NCBI GenBank assembly: GCA_913057775.1
Contig: CAJXOG010000002.1
Span: 248,001-312,000, forward strand
Direction: 5' to 3'
DNA from: an uncultured Fodinibius sp.
GTDB taxonomy: Bacteria; Bacteroidota; Rhodothermia; Balneolales; Balneolaceae
DNA length: 64,000 bases
In this document: positions 56,501 to 63,972 of the stretch, piece after piece
How the letters are laid out: each line of letters opens with the position of its first letter
How positions within the stretch are numbered: position 1 is the stretch's first letter
Translations under genes and position numbers: made by a program
Notes under the pieces: model-generated
The model's input: only the letters and a program-made list of their open reading frames with translations
Told to the model about the DNA's origin: nothing
Databases searched by the model: none

Positions 56501-56736
56501 AGATGCACTAAATTATTTGAATAATCACCTCCCTGAACCTTTTGTTCAACAGCTTTTCGAACATTGGGGTTGCTGGTGGTCAAGATTGTCAGCCCCCAAA
56601 TATTTTCTTCGACATTTTGGGCTTGCTCAATATTATTGAGATAATAATTGGCTTGTGATCTTGATTGCTCGACTAAATTACTGTCCGCAGTTGCAACACT
56701 GACCTGAAGAAAGCTGATTAATAATGTCAGTAACAT
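53518..56736 (-). CDS. Secreted TPR-CHAT protease with C-terminal membrane anchor
   Basis: A 1072-residue protein. An N-terminal signal sequence (LLTLLISFLQVSVATA) is followed by a long TPR array (roughly 300-640), a coiled region, and a caspase-like CHAT domain near residues 780-1030. The catalytic dyad is visible as His893 (IHLATHSEVSERDP) and Cys943 (VMLNSCESGSGSY), with the typical GVMGISRALRYAGAESLILN following. A C-terminal helix (GAFIFYFLLMVGLSYLT) would anchor it. Topology places the protease outside the inner membrane. It follows the lipoprotein gene by 100 bp. The convergent partner is the TPR anti-sigma-like gene. Confidence 0.9.
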   Translation of the reverse strand: MLLTLLISFLQVSVATADSNLVEQSRSQANYYLNNIEQAQNVEENIWGLTILTTSNPNVRKAVEQKVQGGDYSNNLVHLFENIEHNYSDQLKKVVFKTGSAQLFTELLLISDESREDLYQQYSSDFNIKSDKKNIDFSALFEALINKDTIDESIASTETFTLTHLFLLFRAHDQLSDSLLSALEKNWSKNNNGQNLFSTLYNASYLRVLYLNYNYGQTAKQYNKLINDRLFPNSNFRLKLYRYLDYSMYRLGYYDRSLQIVRQYTLPLSRYLNKEREKISTKQLQGVYLYSIGKIKAAEEVYQEVLKEINNNEINVSKSSLYNNLALVYNKLGKYNDYLDLQFKALDVAKTQNNYSHHQKILRNLFVYYRESKDSTNALNYLKKARDLAINNSDSTGLGTIYTFFGSFYRKSDYNFKKAESYYSNAKDILNPDNNTRQYLKLLNEIASNFEDQGLYKKSLTTYDEIIALTSESKGINYVDALINKAQIYLEKTDLSQAKNQIEKFKSFDLNQLDFNQIVKAKKVEAEYLSKTGNRDKALNILGPTLSQIVVRAKNSTDLKSGFWHVEDEYLDAFELAANIYMDTGQPGKAVEKLDQLKTINDASLYQNPLVKSSLLNESELTDYKQITNQLDAVRKKLLTAPEDEQFEIRQQINQLNTKKRKYDRRLTKNIGQNPTSIRQIQNKLSARELLIHITELKDQYYIAKISRNDINLKTIDLDKKTRELFSSSAQQIATKETNLDSLYKISKILELNKIPDYVEKITLIPDSYFYQLPLDIMPMEKPAKSYSYGETTYAIEKFKTQYLTTLEDFKTPNRSSSASEAQMHYAGYGVSNFDNYNNQSLVPLPYAQSEVAQIAESLTNFSQVETYINEQSTKSTFKKTAPHSRVIHLATHSEVSERDPMFSTVYFSKSTAGSDSTFEDRFFAYELFELDLSNEMVMLNSCESGSGSYIQGTGVMGISRALRYAGAESLILNLWSVNDMLASEFAIQFYSHINEGKSKAEALRAAKKYFLNTKNADPHFWGPYMLIGNTDPIVKPQQNKNLAMAGAFIFYFLLMVGLSYLTQKGIIFSRH

Positions 56737-56836
56737 ATTGCCAGGTTAGTGCTTTTTTTTTTAGTGCTTAGGGATAATTTAAGCTATTATATTTTGACCA
56801 TAAATCCATAATTAATTCTTGTAGTTATTAAAATAA

Positions 56837-57025
56837 TTATTCAGGACGATCAACGATGGGATCCATGCCTGCATCAGTCCCGAAGTCAGGATTCTGAACT
56901 TCGAGAACGGGTTTGTCGGTGTCGGGCTGGTTTTGGTCGAGGCCGGGATCGGTAACCGAAGCACAGCCGGTGAACAATGCAATGGAAAAGATGATAGCGA
57001 GAAGTTTGTGAGTAAAAGATTTCAT
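56837..57025 (-). CDS. Small lipoprotein upstream of CHAT gene
   Basis: A 62-residue protein with a signal ending in lipobox LFTGC (Cys21) and an acidic, Pro/Asp-rich mature part (SVTDPGLDQNQPDTDKP, then DFGTDAGMDPIVDRPE). No known family. It is the first gene after the bipartite promoter-like motifs on this strand and probably shares its transcript with the CHAT gene. It may be a CHAT substrate, ligand or activator, which is speculative. Confidence 0.75.
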   Translation of the reverse strand: MKSFTHKLLAIIFSIALFTGCASVTDPGLDQNQPDTDKPVLEVQNPDFGTDAGMDPIVDRPE

Positions 57026-57130
57026 AACTGATTGCTGATTTTGTGTTTAGATTAAATTTGTAACGTATTGATTAAAGTGCATCCCTGAAAAGCCTAATAT
57101 GTACTTCGGAGATATACTAATAGTTGATAA

Positions 57131-57162
57131 CAAGAGTAATCAAAGTTTGATATGTTACAAAA
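57131..57162 (-). promoter_or_regulatory. Putative ECF promoter of lipoprotein-CHAT unit (proximal)
   Basis: Read on the reverse strand: TTTTGTAACA (57162-57153), 14 bases, TACTCTTG (57138-57131). Both boxes and the spacing are identical to the site at 52544-52575. The lipoprotein ATG lies 105 bases downstream. Confidence 0.75.
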
Positions 57163-57259
57163 AAGCTTTGCCTACAGGAAATACTGTACAAAATTATTTT
57201 GTAACAGATTTATATTATAATTTAAATTTTTATTTCTAATTATATTTTATTCCAGATTA

Positions 57260-57289
57260 CAAGAGCAATAAACAATAATATGTTACAAG
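57260..57289 (-). promoter_or_regulatory. Second related motif upstream of lipoprotein-CHAT (distal)
   Basis: Reverse strand: CTTGTAACA (57289-57281), 13 bases, TGCTCTTG (57267-57260). One base shorter in spacing and one base different in the second box. It may be a weaker tandem promoter. Confidence 0.5.
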
Positions 57290-57476
57290 TAATATTCATA
57301 TTTAAGTAAATAATTTTTTAAACAATAAAAAATTACTTCAATTTTATTATAGAATTACATTCTAATATTTGTTTGCCAATTCAATAGTTATATATTAGAA
57401 ACCACAATTACTACGGATGGTTTTATTTATTCATTTCGTGATGAATGGGTAAGTTAATTTAGGTTTATAGGGTACC

Positions 57477-58043
57477 TTGAGTAACTCCAGAGTTGATTAT
57501 TCAGAATTAGTATATGCTCTTCAGCAGAATAGAGAAGGTGAAGCCAATGAGCTGCTGGAAGAACTAATGCATAGACTTAAAGATTACTTGCAAGTCGTAC
57601 TTAACGCTGATGAAAAGGATGCAGAGGAATGTACCCAGCAAGCATTTCTTAATGTTTATGAGCAGATACAGAAAGACAATATTCGAGAGGAGAAATATAT
57701 ATTCAGTTATATGATACGCGCCTGCCGGCACGAGTATTTTCGTCTCTCTAAAGAGCAGCATCGCTTTAATAATCCTGTTGAAGATCATCAGGATCATCTA
57801 GTAGATCCCGCCGAACAGTTTGAGAATCTAATGGATAAGGATCGCCAGGCTATTTTGGAAGCCTGCCTGAATGAACTCCGGGAGAAGTCGCGTAACTTTA
57901 TTGAGTATTTTATTGATAAGCCTGATGCAACTACCAAAGAAGCCAGTGCCCATTTTGATATTAGTGGGGCCAACGTGCGTACAAAAAAGTCCCGTATCTT
58001 AAGCCGGCTGCATCACTGTTTTAAGCGTAAATGGCGGCAATAA
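57477..58043 (+). CDS. ECF-family RNA polymerase sigma factor
   Basis: A 188-residue sigma-70 family protein with regions 2 and 4 only. Region 2 includes DAEECTQQAFLNVYEQI and the promoter-melting part FSYMIRACRHEYFRL. Region 4 has NELREKSRNFIEYFIDKPDA and the helix-turn-helix TKEASAHFDISGANVRTKKS. The start is a TTG; a TAG lies three codons upstream in frame, so no other start fits before Met31. Its neighbours are the CHAT unit and, 4 kb away, an anti-sigma-like gene, which together suggest one circuit. The stop abuts the stop of the convergent membrane-protein gene. Confidence 0.88.
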   Translation: MSNSRVDYSELVYALQQNREGEANELLEELMHRLKDYLQVVLNADEKDAEECTQQAFLNVYEQIQKDNIREEKYIFSYMIRACRHEYFRLSKEQHRFNNPVEDHQDHLVDPAEQFENLMDKDRQAILEACLNELREKSRNFIEYFIDKPDATTKEASAHFDISGANVRTKKSRILSRLHHCFKRKWRQ

Positions 58044-58661
58044 TTACAAAGGAACTGAAATGGACAGTTGCGTGCCCTGAATAGAAATAGTCTCGATTAT
58101 TGATTGCAGTTGTTCATTGTTCGATTGGTTTAGTAGGTAAAGAGTGGAATCAAAAAGCAGCAAAAACCCTCCCTGTATAAGTAGTGATTGACCATATCCA
58201 ATAAACCTATTATTTGATTTACGAAGCCCCCGTTCCCATAAAAATCCTCCTGTAGCCATATAGCCTACATTTAAGCCCATATTGAGTAGCAAAATGTTTT
58301 CAATTGATTTAGCTTCTGCCATGCTTTGTGCAAGTGTAAAAGAGGTGGGATCAACTTGTGAGTACTGGTAGAATGCGCCACCAGCAATGGCAAGGTTTAC
58401 CAGATTCCATCCAACATTCATTTGATGTAAATATTTTGTGCTTCCACCGCTCCTAAAGTAACCAATAGAACTTATAGCAATATTTGAAATAGCCCATCCA
58501 GACAGGGTATACATGCCTTTTGTATTCAGGTCTATGCGTTGTTGGTTAAAAGAAGTAAGGGATTCCGATAGGTTTTGGGCAGCGCTGCTATTTGTTAAAA
58601 GTAAAAGAGATGAGGCAAATAGAAATAGAACGAAAAGTAGTTTATTGTTTAAATTATTCAT
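58044..58661 (-). CDS. Hypothetical four-helix membrane protein
   Basis: Not firmly recognised. 205 residues with a signal-like N-terminus (FVLFLFASSLLLLTNSSAA) and about four further hydrophobic segments. It resembles small membrane-protein families seen in Bacteroidota, but I cannot name one with confidence. It begins 4 bp after the pdeM stop, so it is co-transcribed with the repair genes, and it ends exactly at the ECF stop on the other strand. Confidence 0.7.
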   Translation of the reverse strand: MNNLNNKLLFVLFLFASSLLLLTNSSAAQNLSESLTSFNQQRIDLNTKGMYTLSGWAISNIAISSIGYFRSGGSTKYLHQMNVGWNLVNLAIAGGAFYQYSQVDPTSFTLAQSMAEAKSIENILLLNMGLNVGYMATGGFLWERGLRKSNNRFIGYGQSLLIQGGFLLLFDSTLYLLNQSNNEQLQSIIETISIQGTQLSISVPL

Positions 58662-58665
58662 TAGA

Positions 58666-59337
58666 TCAAGGTTTTAGCTCATTTTGTGATATTATTTTGG
58701 AATCTGCGATCATAAAAATGTCATTGTCTTCGGTTGGTTCAATTACATGGGTCCCAATAAACCCTCCAAAAGCCGGTAACACTCCGTATTTCTTTCCAAA
58801 ATAAAAACAGGGTAACTTCATTGCTTGTCGCCCACGGCCTTTCAACTGTACGGCAGGATGAATATGTCCGCTTAAAGCAAAGGTGTTTTTATCGTGATTG
58901 TTTAGAGCATTAATGTCGTGAACAAATAAAAACGGATCTATCGATAACTTTTTGAATACATTTATAAGTCCCTGATGATAATTTTGAGTTTCCAGGATAT
59001 CATGGTTGCCTATCACCAGGCTAACTTCGAGCTGACGTTTATTTTTGCGCCACTCGATAAATTGCTTCCATTCATTGTTAATGTCACTGTGAAAGAGATC
59101 TCCCAAAATAATGAGATGCTCTGGTTCTGTAAGCTCGATAATGTCATTGAGTTTATTAAGGTTTGATTGCGCGACTTCCTGGGGTACGGCAACTCCACTC
59201 TTCCTAAAGTGTCCGGATTTACCGATATGCAGATCGGCAACCAATAGTATTTTTTTCTTTTGCCAGTAGATGGCCTTTTGTGGCATTAACCAGAGGCGTT
59301 GATGCCTCAGGTTGAAAGCTTGTGCATTGGAGTTCAT
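58666..59337 (-). CDS. pdeM: Ligase-associated metallophosphoesterase PdeM
   Basis: A calcineurin-like phosphoesterase of 223 residues with all core motifs: VADLHIGKSGHFRKSG, GDLFHSD, VIGNHD and ALSGHIHPAV. The FxKxG-type element after the first aspartate is characteristic of PdeM, which in many bacteria is encoded with a DNA ligase and a DEXH helicase. The helicase gene is directly upstream (87 bp); the ligase and its exonuclease are not in this window. Confidence 0.88.
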   Translation of the reverse strand: MNSNAQAFNLRHQRLWLMPQKAIYWQKKKILLVADLHIGKSGHFRKSGVAVPQEVAQSNLNKLNDIIELTEPEHLIILGDLFHSDINNEWKQFIEWRKNKRQLEVSLVIGNHDILETQNYHQGLINVFKKLSIDPFLFVHDINALNNHDKNTFALSGHIHPAVQLKGRGRQAMKLPCFYFGKKYGVLPAFGGFIGTHVIEPTEDNDIFMIADSKIISQNELKP

Positions 59338-59424
59338 AGTAAAAAAGTAGTTAGCTTACTTTATGGGTACATATCATGTGATATTTTCCATTTGGACTCA
59401 AATAGCTGTACAAAATATATCAAT

Positions 59425-61887
59425 TCAAACATGTTCTTCGAGCTGTAATTGCATCCGCTTTACGCGATCTATTAAGTTTTCAGAACTTAGCCGTTCCCGC
59501 AGCCGATCTACCATAATTGGAAATGCAAAAGGCGTAAATCGCTCAGTTGTTTTGAGCGTTATTTTTTGAGATTGAATGCGTTTTAAAGCTTTCCGTAATC
59601 GTACTTCATCAAGCTGATGCGAAAGGACTTCATCATAGGCCTGCTGGAGCAATAGGTTGTCGGGTTCATACTGGTCAAATACATCAAAAAATAAACCCGA
59701 TGATGACTGTAGGTGACGGCTGGCCTTTTGCTGGCCCGGGAACCCCTTGAAAATGAGCCCGGCAATATGACATATACCGCGGAATCGCCGTTTTGCTAAC
59801 TCCGTATCATTAAGACTTGAAAAGATATCCTCAACGAGATGCTCATCGGAAAACAGGTGATGCTCGAGGGCCTTTTCAATAGGGATTTCCTTATCCGATA
59901 GCAGCTCAAAGCCGTAGTCATTCATTGCGATAGAAAAAGTAATGGGCGTCAGTTGTGAAATACGATAGGCAATTAAAGCTGACATGCCTTCGTGAACATA
60001 ACGACCCTCAAAGGGATAGAAGAAAAGATGATGCCCTTCTCGTGAGGTGGTCTGCTCAATCACTAACTCATTATCATCCGGCAGGGTAGACCATTCATTT
60101 TGCACATCCAGTATAGGCTGTATGGTTTTAAGTTCGATATCATTTGAAGTGCCCTCAATAGCCTGGTGCATTTTATGGCGCAGCATTTGGCTCATATTTG
60201 AAGATAACGACATACGTCCTCCCATCCAGCTGGGTACTTTTGCTTTGGATGTATTAGCCCTCCTAACGTAAGCGGTCATTTGCTTCGTTCGTACAAGTTC
60301 TAGACTGCGCCCTGCAAACCAGAATTTGTCTCCCTGTTTTAATGAGGCAATAAACCATTCTTCAATACTACCCAGATGTGCCCCATTTAGATATTTGACG
60401 CTCATCATCGTATCGCTTGTTATCGTACCAATTGACATGCGGTGACGTCGCATAATTTTCTTATCAATAACCTTGTAAAGACCATCTTTCTGAATCACTT
60501 TGGAGTATTCATCATAGGCGGTCAGGGATTGCCCGCCGGTAGTGATAAAATCCATAATCCAGTTCCACTCTTTTTGCGTGAGTGTCTGATAGGCAAAAGT
60601 CTTTTTCACTTCCTCGTAGATTTGCTCGGGTTTAAATCCATCCGAGACAGCCAGTGTAATCAAATATTGAATAAGTACATCGTAAGGTTTCAAGATGGGA
60701 TCACGACTTTCCAGCGCTACTTTTTGGGAAGCGGCCGTTTTAAGAGCAGCTGCTTCGATCAACTCAAGGGCATTGGTAGGTACAAAGTAAATGCGACTGG
60801 TAGATCCCGGCTGATGACCACTTCGCCCGGCTCGCTGTAAAAAGCGTGCAACACCCTTGGGACTACCAACTTGTACTACCGTTTCAACAGGAGCAAAATC
60901 GACGCCGAGGTCGAGACTTGAAGTGCAGACCACTGCTTTTAGTTTTCCTTTATGCAAGGCATCTTCCACCCAGCGCCGAACTTCTTTGCTCAATGATCCA
61001 TGATGCAAAGCTATCCTGCCAGCCAGTTCGGGCTTGGCTTCTAATAGTTTTTGAAACCAAATTTCTGATTGTGAACGGGTATTGGTAAAAATAAGGGTAG
61101 ATCGACTTTCCTCAATAATGGGCAAAACTTTTGGTAATAGCTTTGTACCAAGATGACCCGACCATGGAAATTGTTCGACATCATCAGGCAGAACGGACTG
61201 TACCTCTAAATCTTTTTCTATATTAGCCTCTATGGTAACAGAATCTGCTTTGGTGTCATCTGTTCCAAGCAATACATCATGGGCTTCTTGGAGATTACCA
61301 ATGGTTGCCGAAATGCCCCATATATTTAGGTTAGGACACAAGTGTTTTAGTCGAGATAATCCAAGTTCTACCTGAGTACCACGTTTAGATCCCAAAAGTT
61401 CGTGCCATTCATCTATTACTATTGCTTCAAGGTCTGTGAAATAGGTTTTGTATCCTTTTTGAGCCATCAAAATGTGTAGGCTTTCGGGTGTGGTAATGAG
61501 CACCTCCGGCATTTGTTCCTTCATTTTTTGCTTTTGATAGGATGAGACATCACCAGTCCGACGAGCGACTTGCCATGGAATTTCGAGATCATTAACAATC
61601 TGCTGAAGCGCTTGCTCAATATCACGGGCCAATGCTCGCAGCGGGGTGATCCATAAAAGTTGGAGCCCATTATCTGCAAGCTCGGTATATGTTTTGGGAT
61701 GCTCATCTATCCAGTTGATGAGTAAAGGCATATATAGAGCGTAGGTTTTGCCGCTGCCGGTAGGTGCATTCAACAATCCATTCTTTTCGGATAAAAAAGC
61801 TCCCCACACCTCCCGCTGATAGTTAAATGGTTCCCATCCACGTTGGGTAAACCATCGTTCAATTTTTTGATAGCCGCCGCTTTTCAT
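59425..61887 (-). CDS. Ligase-associated DEXH-box helicase (Lhr-like)
   Basis: An 820-residue superfamily 2 helicase with Walker A APTGSGKTYALYMPLL, motif II VIDEWHE, motif III SATIGN, and the second-lobe motifs TSSLDLGVDF and QRAGRSGHQPGS. Length and the C-terminal winged-helix/Lhr-core region fit the ligase-associated helicase family. It is the first gene of the helicase-pdeM-membrane protein unit, divergent from acs. DNA repair is the expected role. Confidence 0.92.
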   Translation of the reverse strand: MKSGGYQKIERWFTQRGWEPFNYQREVWGAFLSEKNGLLNAPTGSGKTYALYMPLLINWIDEHPKTYTELADNGLQLLWITPLRALARDIEQALQQIVNDLEIPWQVARRTGDVSSYQKQKMKEQMPEVLITTPESLHILMAQKGYKTYFTDLEAIVIDEWHELLGSKRGTQVELGLSRLKHLCPNLNIWGISATIGNLQEAHDVLLGTDDTKADSVTIEANIEKDLEVQSVLPDDVEQFPWSGHLGTKLLPKVLPIIEESRSTLIFTNTRSQSEIWFQKLLEAKPELAGRIALHHGSLSKEVRRWVEDALHKGKLKAVVCTSSLDLGVDFAPVETVVQVGSPKGVARFLQRAGRSGHQPGSTSRIYFVPTNALELIEAAALKTAASQKVALESRDPILKPYDVLIQYLITLAVSDGFKPEQIYEEVKKTFAYQTLTQKEWNWIMDFITTGGQSLTAYDEYSKVIQKDGLYKVIDKKIMRRHRMSIGTITSDTMMSVKYLNGAHLGSIEEWFIASLKQGDKFWFAGRSLELVRTKQMTAYVRRANTSKAKVPSWMGGRMSLSSNMSQMLRHKMHQAIEGTSNDIELKTIQPILDVQNEWSTLPDDNELVIEQTTSREGHHLFFYPFEGRYVHEGMSALIAYRISQLTPITFSIAMNDYGFELLSDKEIPIEKALEHHLFSDEHLVEDIFSSLNDTELAKRRFRGICHIAGLIFKGFPGQQKASRHLQSSSGLFFDVFDQYEPDNLLLQQAYDEVLSHQLDEVRLRKALKRIQSQKITLKTTERFTPFAFPIMVDRLRERLSSENLIDRVKRMQLQLEEHV

Positions 61888-62045
61888 TAAGATGGAAATC
61901 TTGTTTATTTCAAATCGGGTAAGAGTTATTAACGGAAATGATCTGAATATAATTTGTTTCTTTGGTTGACTTGATTATCTGCTTTAATTATTTAAAATAG
62001 GATGGTCTGTGAGACAAAAATATCACCAAATAAAATACAATTGCC

Positions 62046-63944
62046 ATGTGGTTAAATATTGATTCGTTTGAAGAGTACAAAGAAGTCTATAACGATAGTA
62101 TCAAAAATCCTGAGAAATTTTGGGAGCATGAAGCAGGAACGTTTTATTGGCGCGAACGATGGGATGAAACCCATAGTGGAAGTTTCGAGGATGGAAATGT
62201 AAAATGGTTTGAAGGCGGTAAGCTGAATATTACCGAAAATTGCCTGGATCGCCACCTGAATACCATCGGTAATAAAACGGCATTTATCTTTGAACCTAAT
62301 CACCCGGATTCTTTTCGACGGACAATCACTTATCGGCAGTTGCATGAGGATGTCTGCCGTTTTGCCAATGTGCTGAAAAACAAAGGGATTGAAAAGGGCG
62401 ACCGTGTGGCAATTTATATGGCTATGACGCCGGAGTTGATGATTGCAGCCCTGGCATGCGCACGCATTGGAGCTGTGCACTCTATTGTTTTTGCTGGATT
62501 TTCTGCTCAGGCACTAGCCGGTCGAATTCAAGATTGCGATGCGAAAATGCTCATCACTAATGATGGGTTGCGCCGTGGTGAAAAACATGTGCCTCTTAAA
62601 GATATTTCTGATGAAGCACTGGAAGAATGTCCTACAGTTGAAAAAGTGATCGTGTGTCAGCGTACGAATCGTGATATCAATTGGGTTGAAGGCCGTGATG
62701 AATGGTGGCACTTGTTAATTCGAAACGCATCCAAAGAGCATGAAGCCGTAGAGATGGATGCAGAAGACCCACTGTTTATTCTCTATACCTCGGGATCGAC
62801 CGGCAAGCCCAAAGGGCAGGTTCATACCTGTGGGGGATATATGGTATACACAAGTTATACCTTCCGCAATGTGTTTCAGGTCGAAGAGGATTCGGTGTAT
62901 TGGTGTACGGCTGATGCGGGTTGGATTACCGGGCACTCCTATATTTTATATGGCCCGCTGTTAAATGGTGCAACCGGTATCATTTTTGAGGGGACACCAA
63001 CTTATCCCGATCCCGGTCGTTTGTGGGAGGTCTGCGAGAAGTATAACGTAACGCACTTCTATACATCTCCTACAGCTATCCGCGCGCTGATGAAAGAGGA
63101 TATTGAGTATGTCAATAAGTACGATCTTAGTTCGCTCGATGTGCTTGGAACGGTAGGTGAACCGATAAACGAAGAGGCTTGGCATTGGTATCACGATAAG
63201 ATTGGAAACGGGAAGTGTCCGATTGTGGATACTTGGTGGCAGACTGAGACGGGCGGCATTATGATTTCCCCGCTGGCGGGAGTAACGCCGACCAAACCGG
63301 GATTTGCTACTTTGCCATTACCCGGCATTGAGCCTGCTTTGATGGACGATGATGGCAAGGAGGTTAGTGGCAATGGTGTTCAAGGAAATCTTGTGATCAA
63401 ACAGCCATGGCCGGGCATGACACGCGGAATATGGGGCAATCAGGAGCGTTATATGAAAACCTATTTTGAGGATTATCCCGGGTATTATTTTACGGGGGAT
63501 GGTTGTCGCCGTGACGAGGACGGCTACTATCGTATTACCGGTCGTGTTGATGACGTGCTTAATGTTTCTGGCCACAGGTTGGGAACGGCTGAAATCGAGA
63601 ATGCTATTGACGAACATCCTAAAGTGGTAGAAGCGGCCATTGTGGGATATCCGCACGATGTTAAAGGGGAAGGTGTTTTCGCTTTTATGACTTGCGACGA
63701 TGGTGTTTCGGAACCGGAAACGTTTAAAAAGGAAATCGATGACTTGGTTTCAAAAATAATTAGTCCGATTGCCAAACCGGATAAAATTCAGATTGTTGAA
63801 GGATTACCAAAGACGCGATCAGGTAAAATTATGCGCCGTATTTTACGAAAAATTGCTGCCGGGGAAACCGATGATATGGGGGACACCTCAACGTTGCTCG
63901 ATCCCAGTGTGGTAGAAGAAATTATAGATGGAACCGCATACTGA
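62046..63944 (+). CDS. acs: Acetyl-CoA synthetase
   Basis: Activates acetate to acetyl-CoA via acetyl-AMP. ANL-superfamily motifs are complete: ILYTSGSTGKPKGQVHTCGG (P-loop), VDTWWQTETGG (A5), YYFTGDGCRRDEDGYY, GRVDDVLNVSGHRLGTAEIE, and the catalytic, acetylatable lysine in KTRSGKIMRRILRKIA. 632 residues, as expected. The gene is divergent from the helicase with 158 bp between them. Together with acyl-CoA carboxylase and mce it points to use of short-chain acids. Confidence 0.96.
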   Translation: MWLNIDSFEEYKEVYNDSIKNPEKFWEHEAGTFYWRERWDETHSGSFEDGNVKWFEGGKLNITENCLDRHLNTIGNKTAFIFEPNHPDSFRRTITYRQLHEDVCRFANVLKNKGIEKGDRVAIYMAMTPELMIAALACARIGAVHSIVFAGFSAQALAGRIQDCDAKMLITNDGLRRGEKHVPLKDISDEALEECPTVEKVIVCQRTNRDINWVEGRDEWWHLLIRNASKEHEAVEMDAEDPLFILYTSGSTGKPKGQVHTCGGYMVYTSYTFRNVFQVEEDSVYWCTADAGWITGHSYILYGPLLNGATGIIFEGTPTYPDPGRLWEVCEKYNVTHFYTSPTAIRALMKEDIEYVNKYDLSSLDVLGTVGEPINEEAWHWYHDKIGNGKCPIVDTWWQTETGGIMISPLAGVTPTKPGFATLPLPGIEPALMDDDGKEVSGNGVQGNLVIKQPWPGMTRGIWGNQERYMKTYFEDYPGYYFTGDGCRRDEDGYYRITGRVDDVLNVSGHRLGTAEIENAIDEHPKVVEAAIVGYPHDVKGEGVFAFMTCDDGVSEPETFKKEIDDLVSKIISPIAKPDKIQIVEGLPKTRSGKIMRRILRKIAAGETDDMGDTSTLLDPSVVEEIIDGTAY

Positions 63945-63972
63945 TCGCCGAAATAATTCAGAAATGTTTCGG

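Larger units (their letters stand above)
57026..57476. other. Divergent control region between lipoprotein-CHAT and ECF genes
   Basis: AT-rich, 451 bases, with no open frame. It contains two reverse-strand promoter-like motifs (listed separately). A forward TTTTGTAACA at 57197-57206 has no matching second box, so autoregulation of the ECF gene from here is not shown. Confidence 0.7.

Noticed and set aside
62052-62480. 142-residue reverse-strand frame inside acs
   Set aside because: It is a shadow of the acs coding frame with no domain content.
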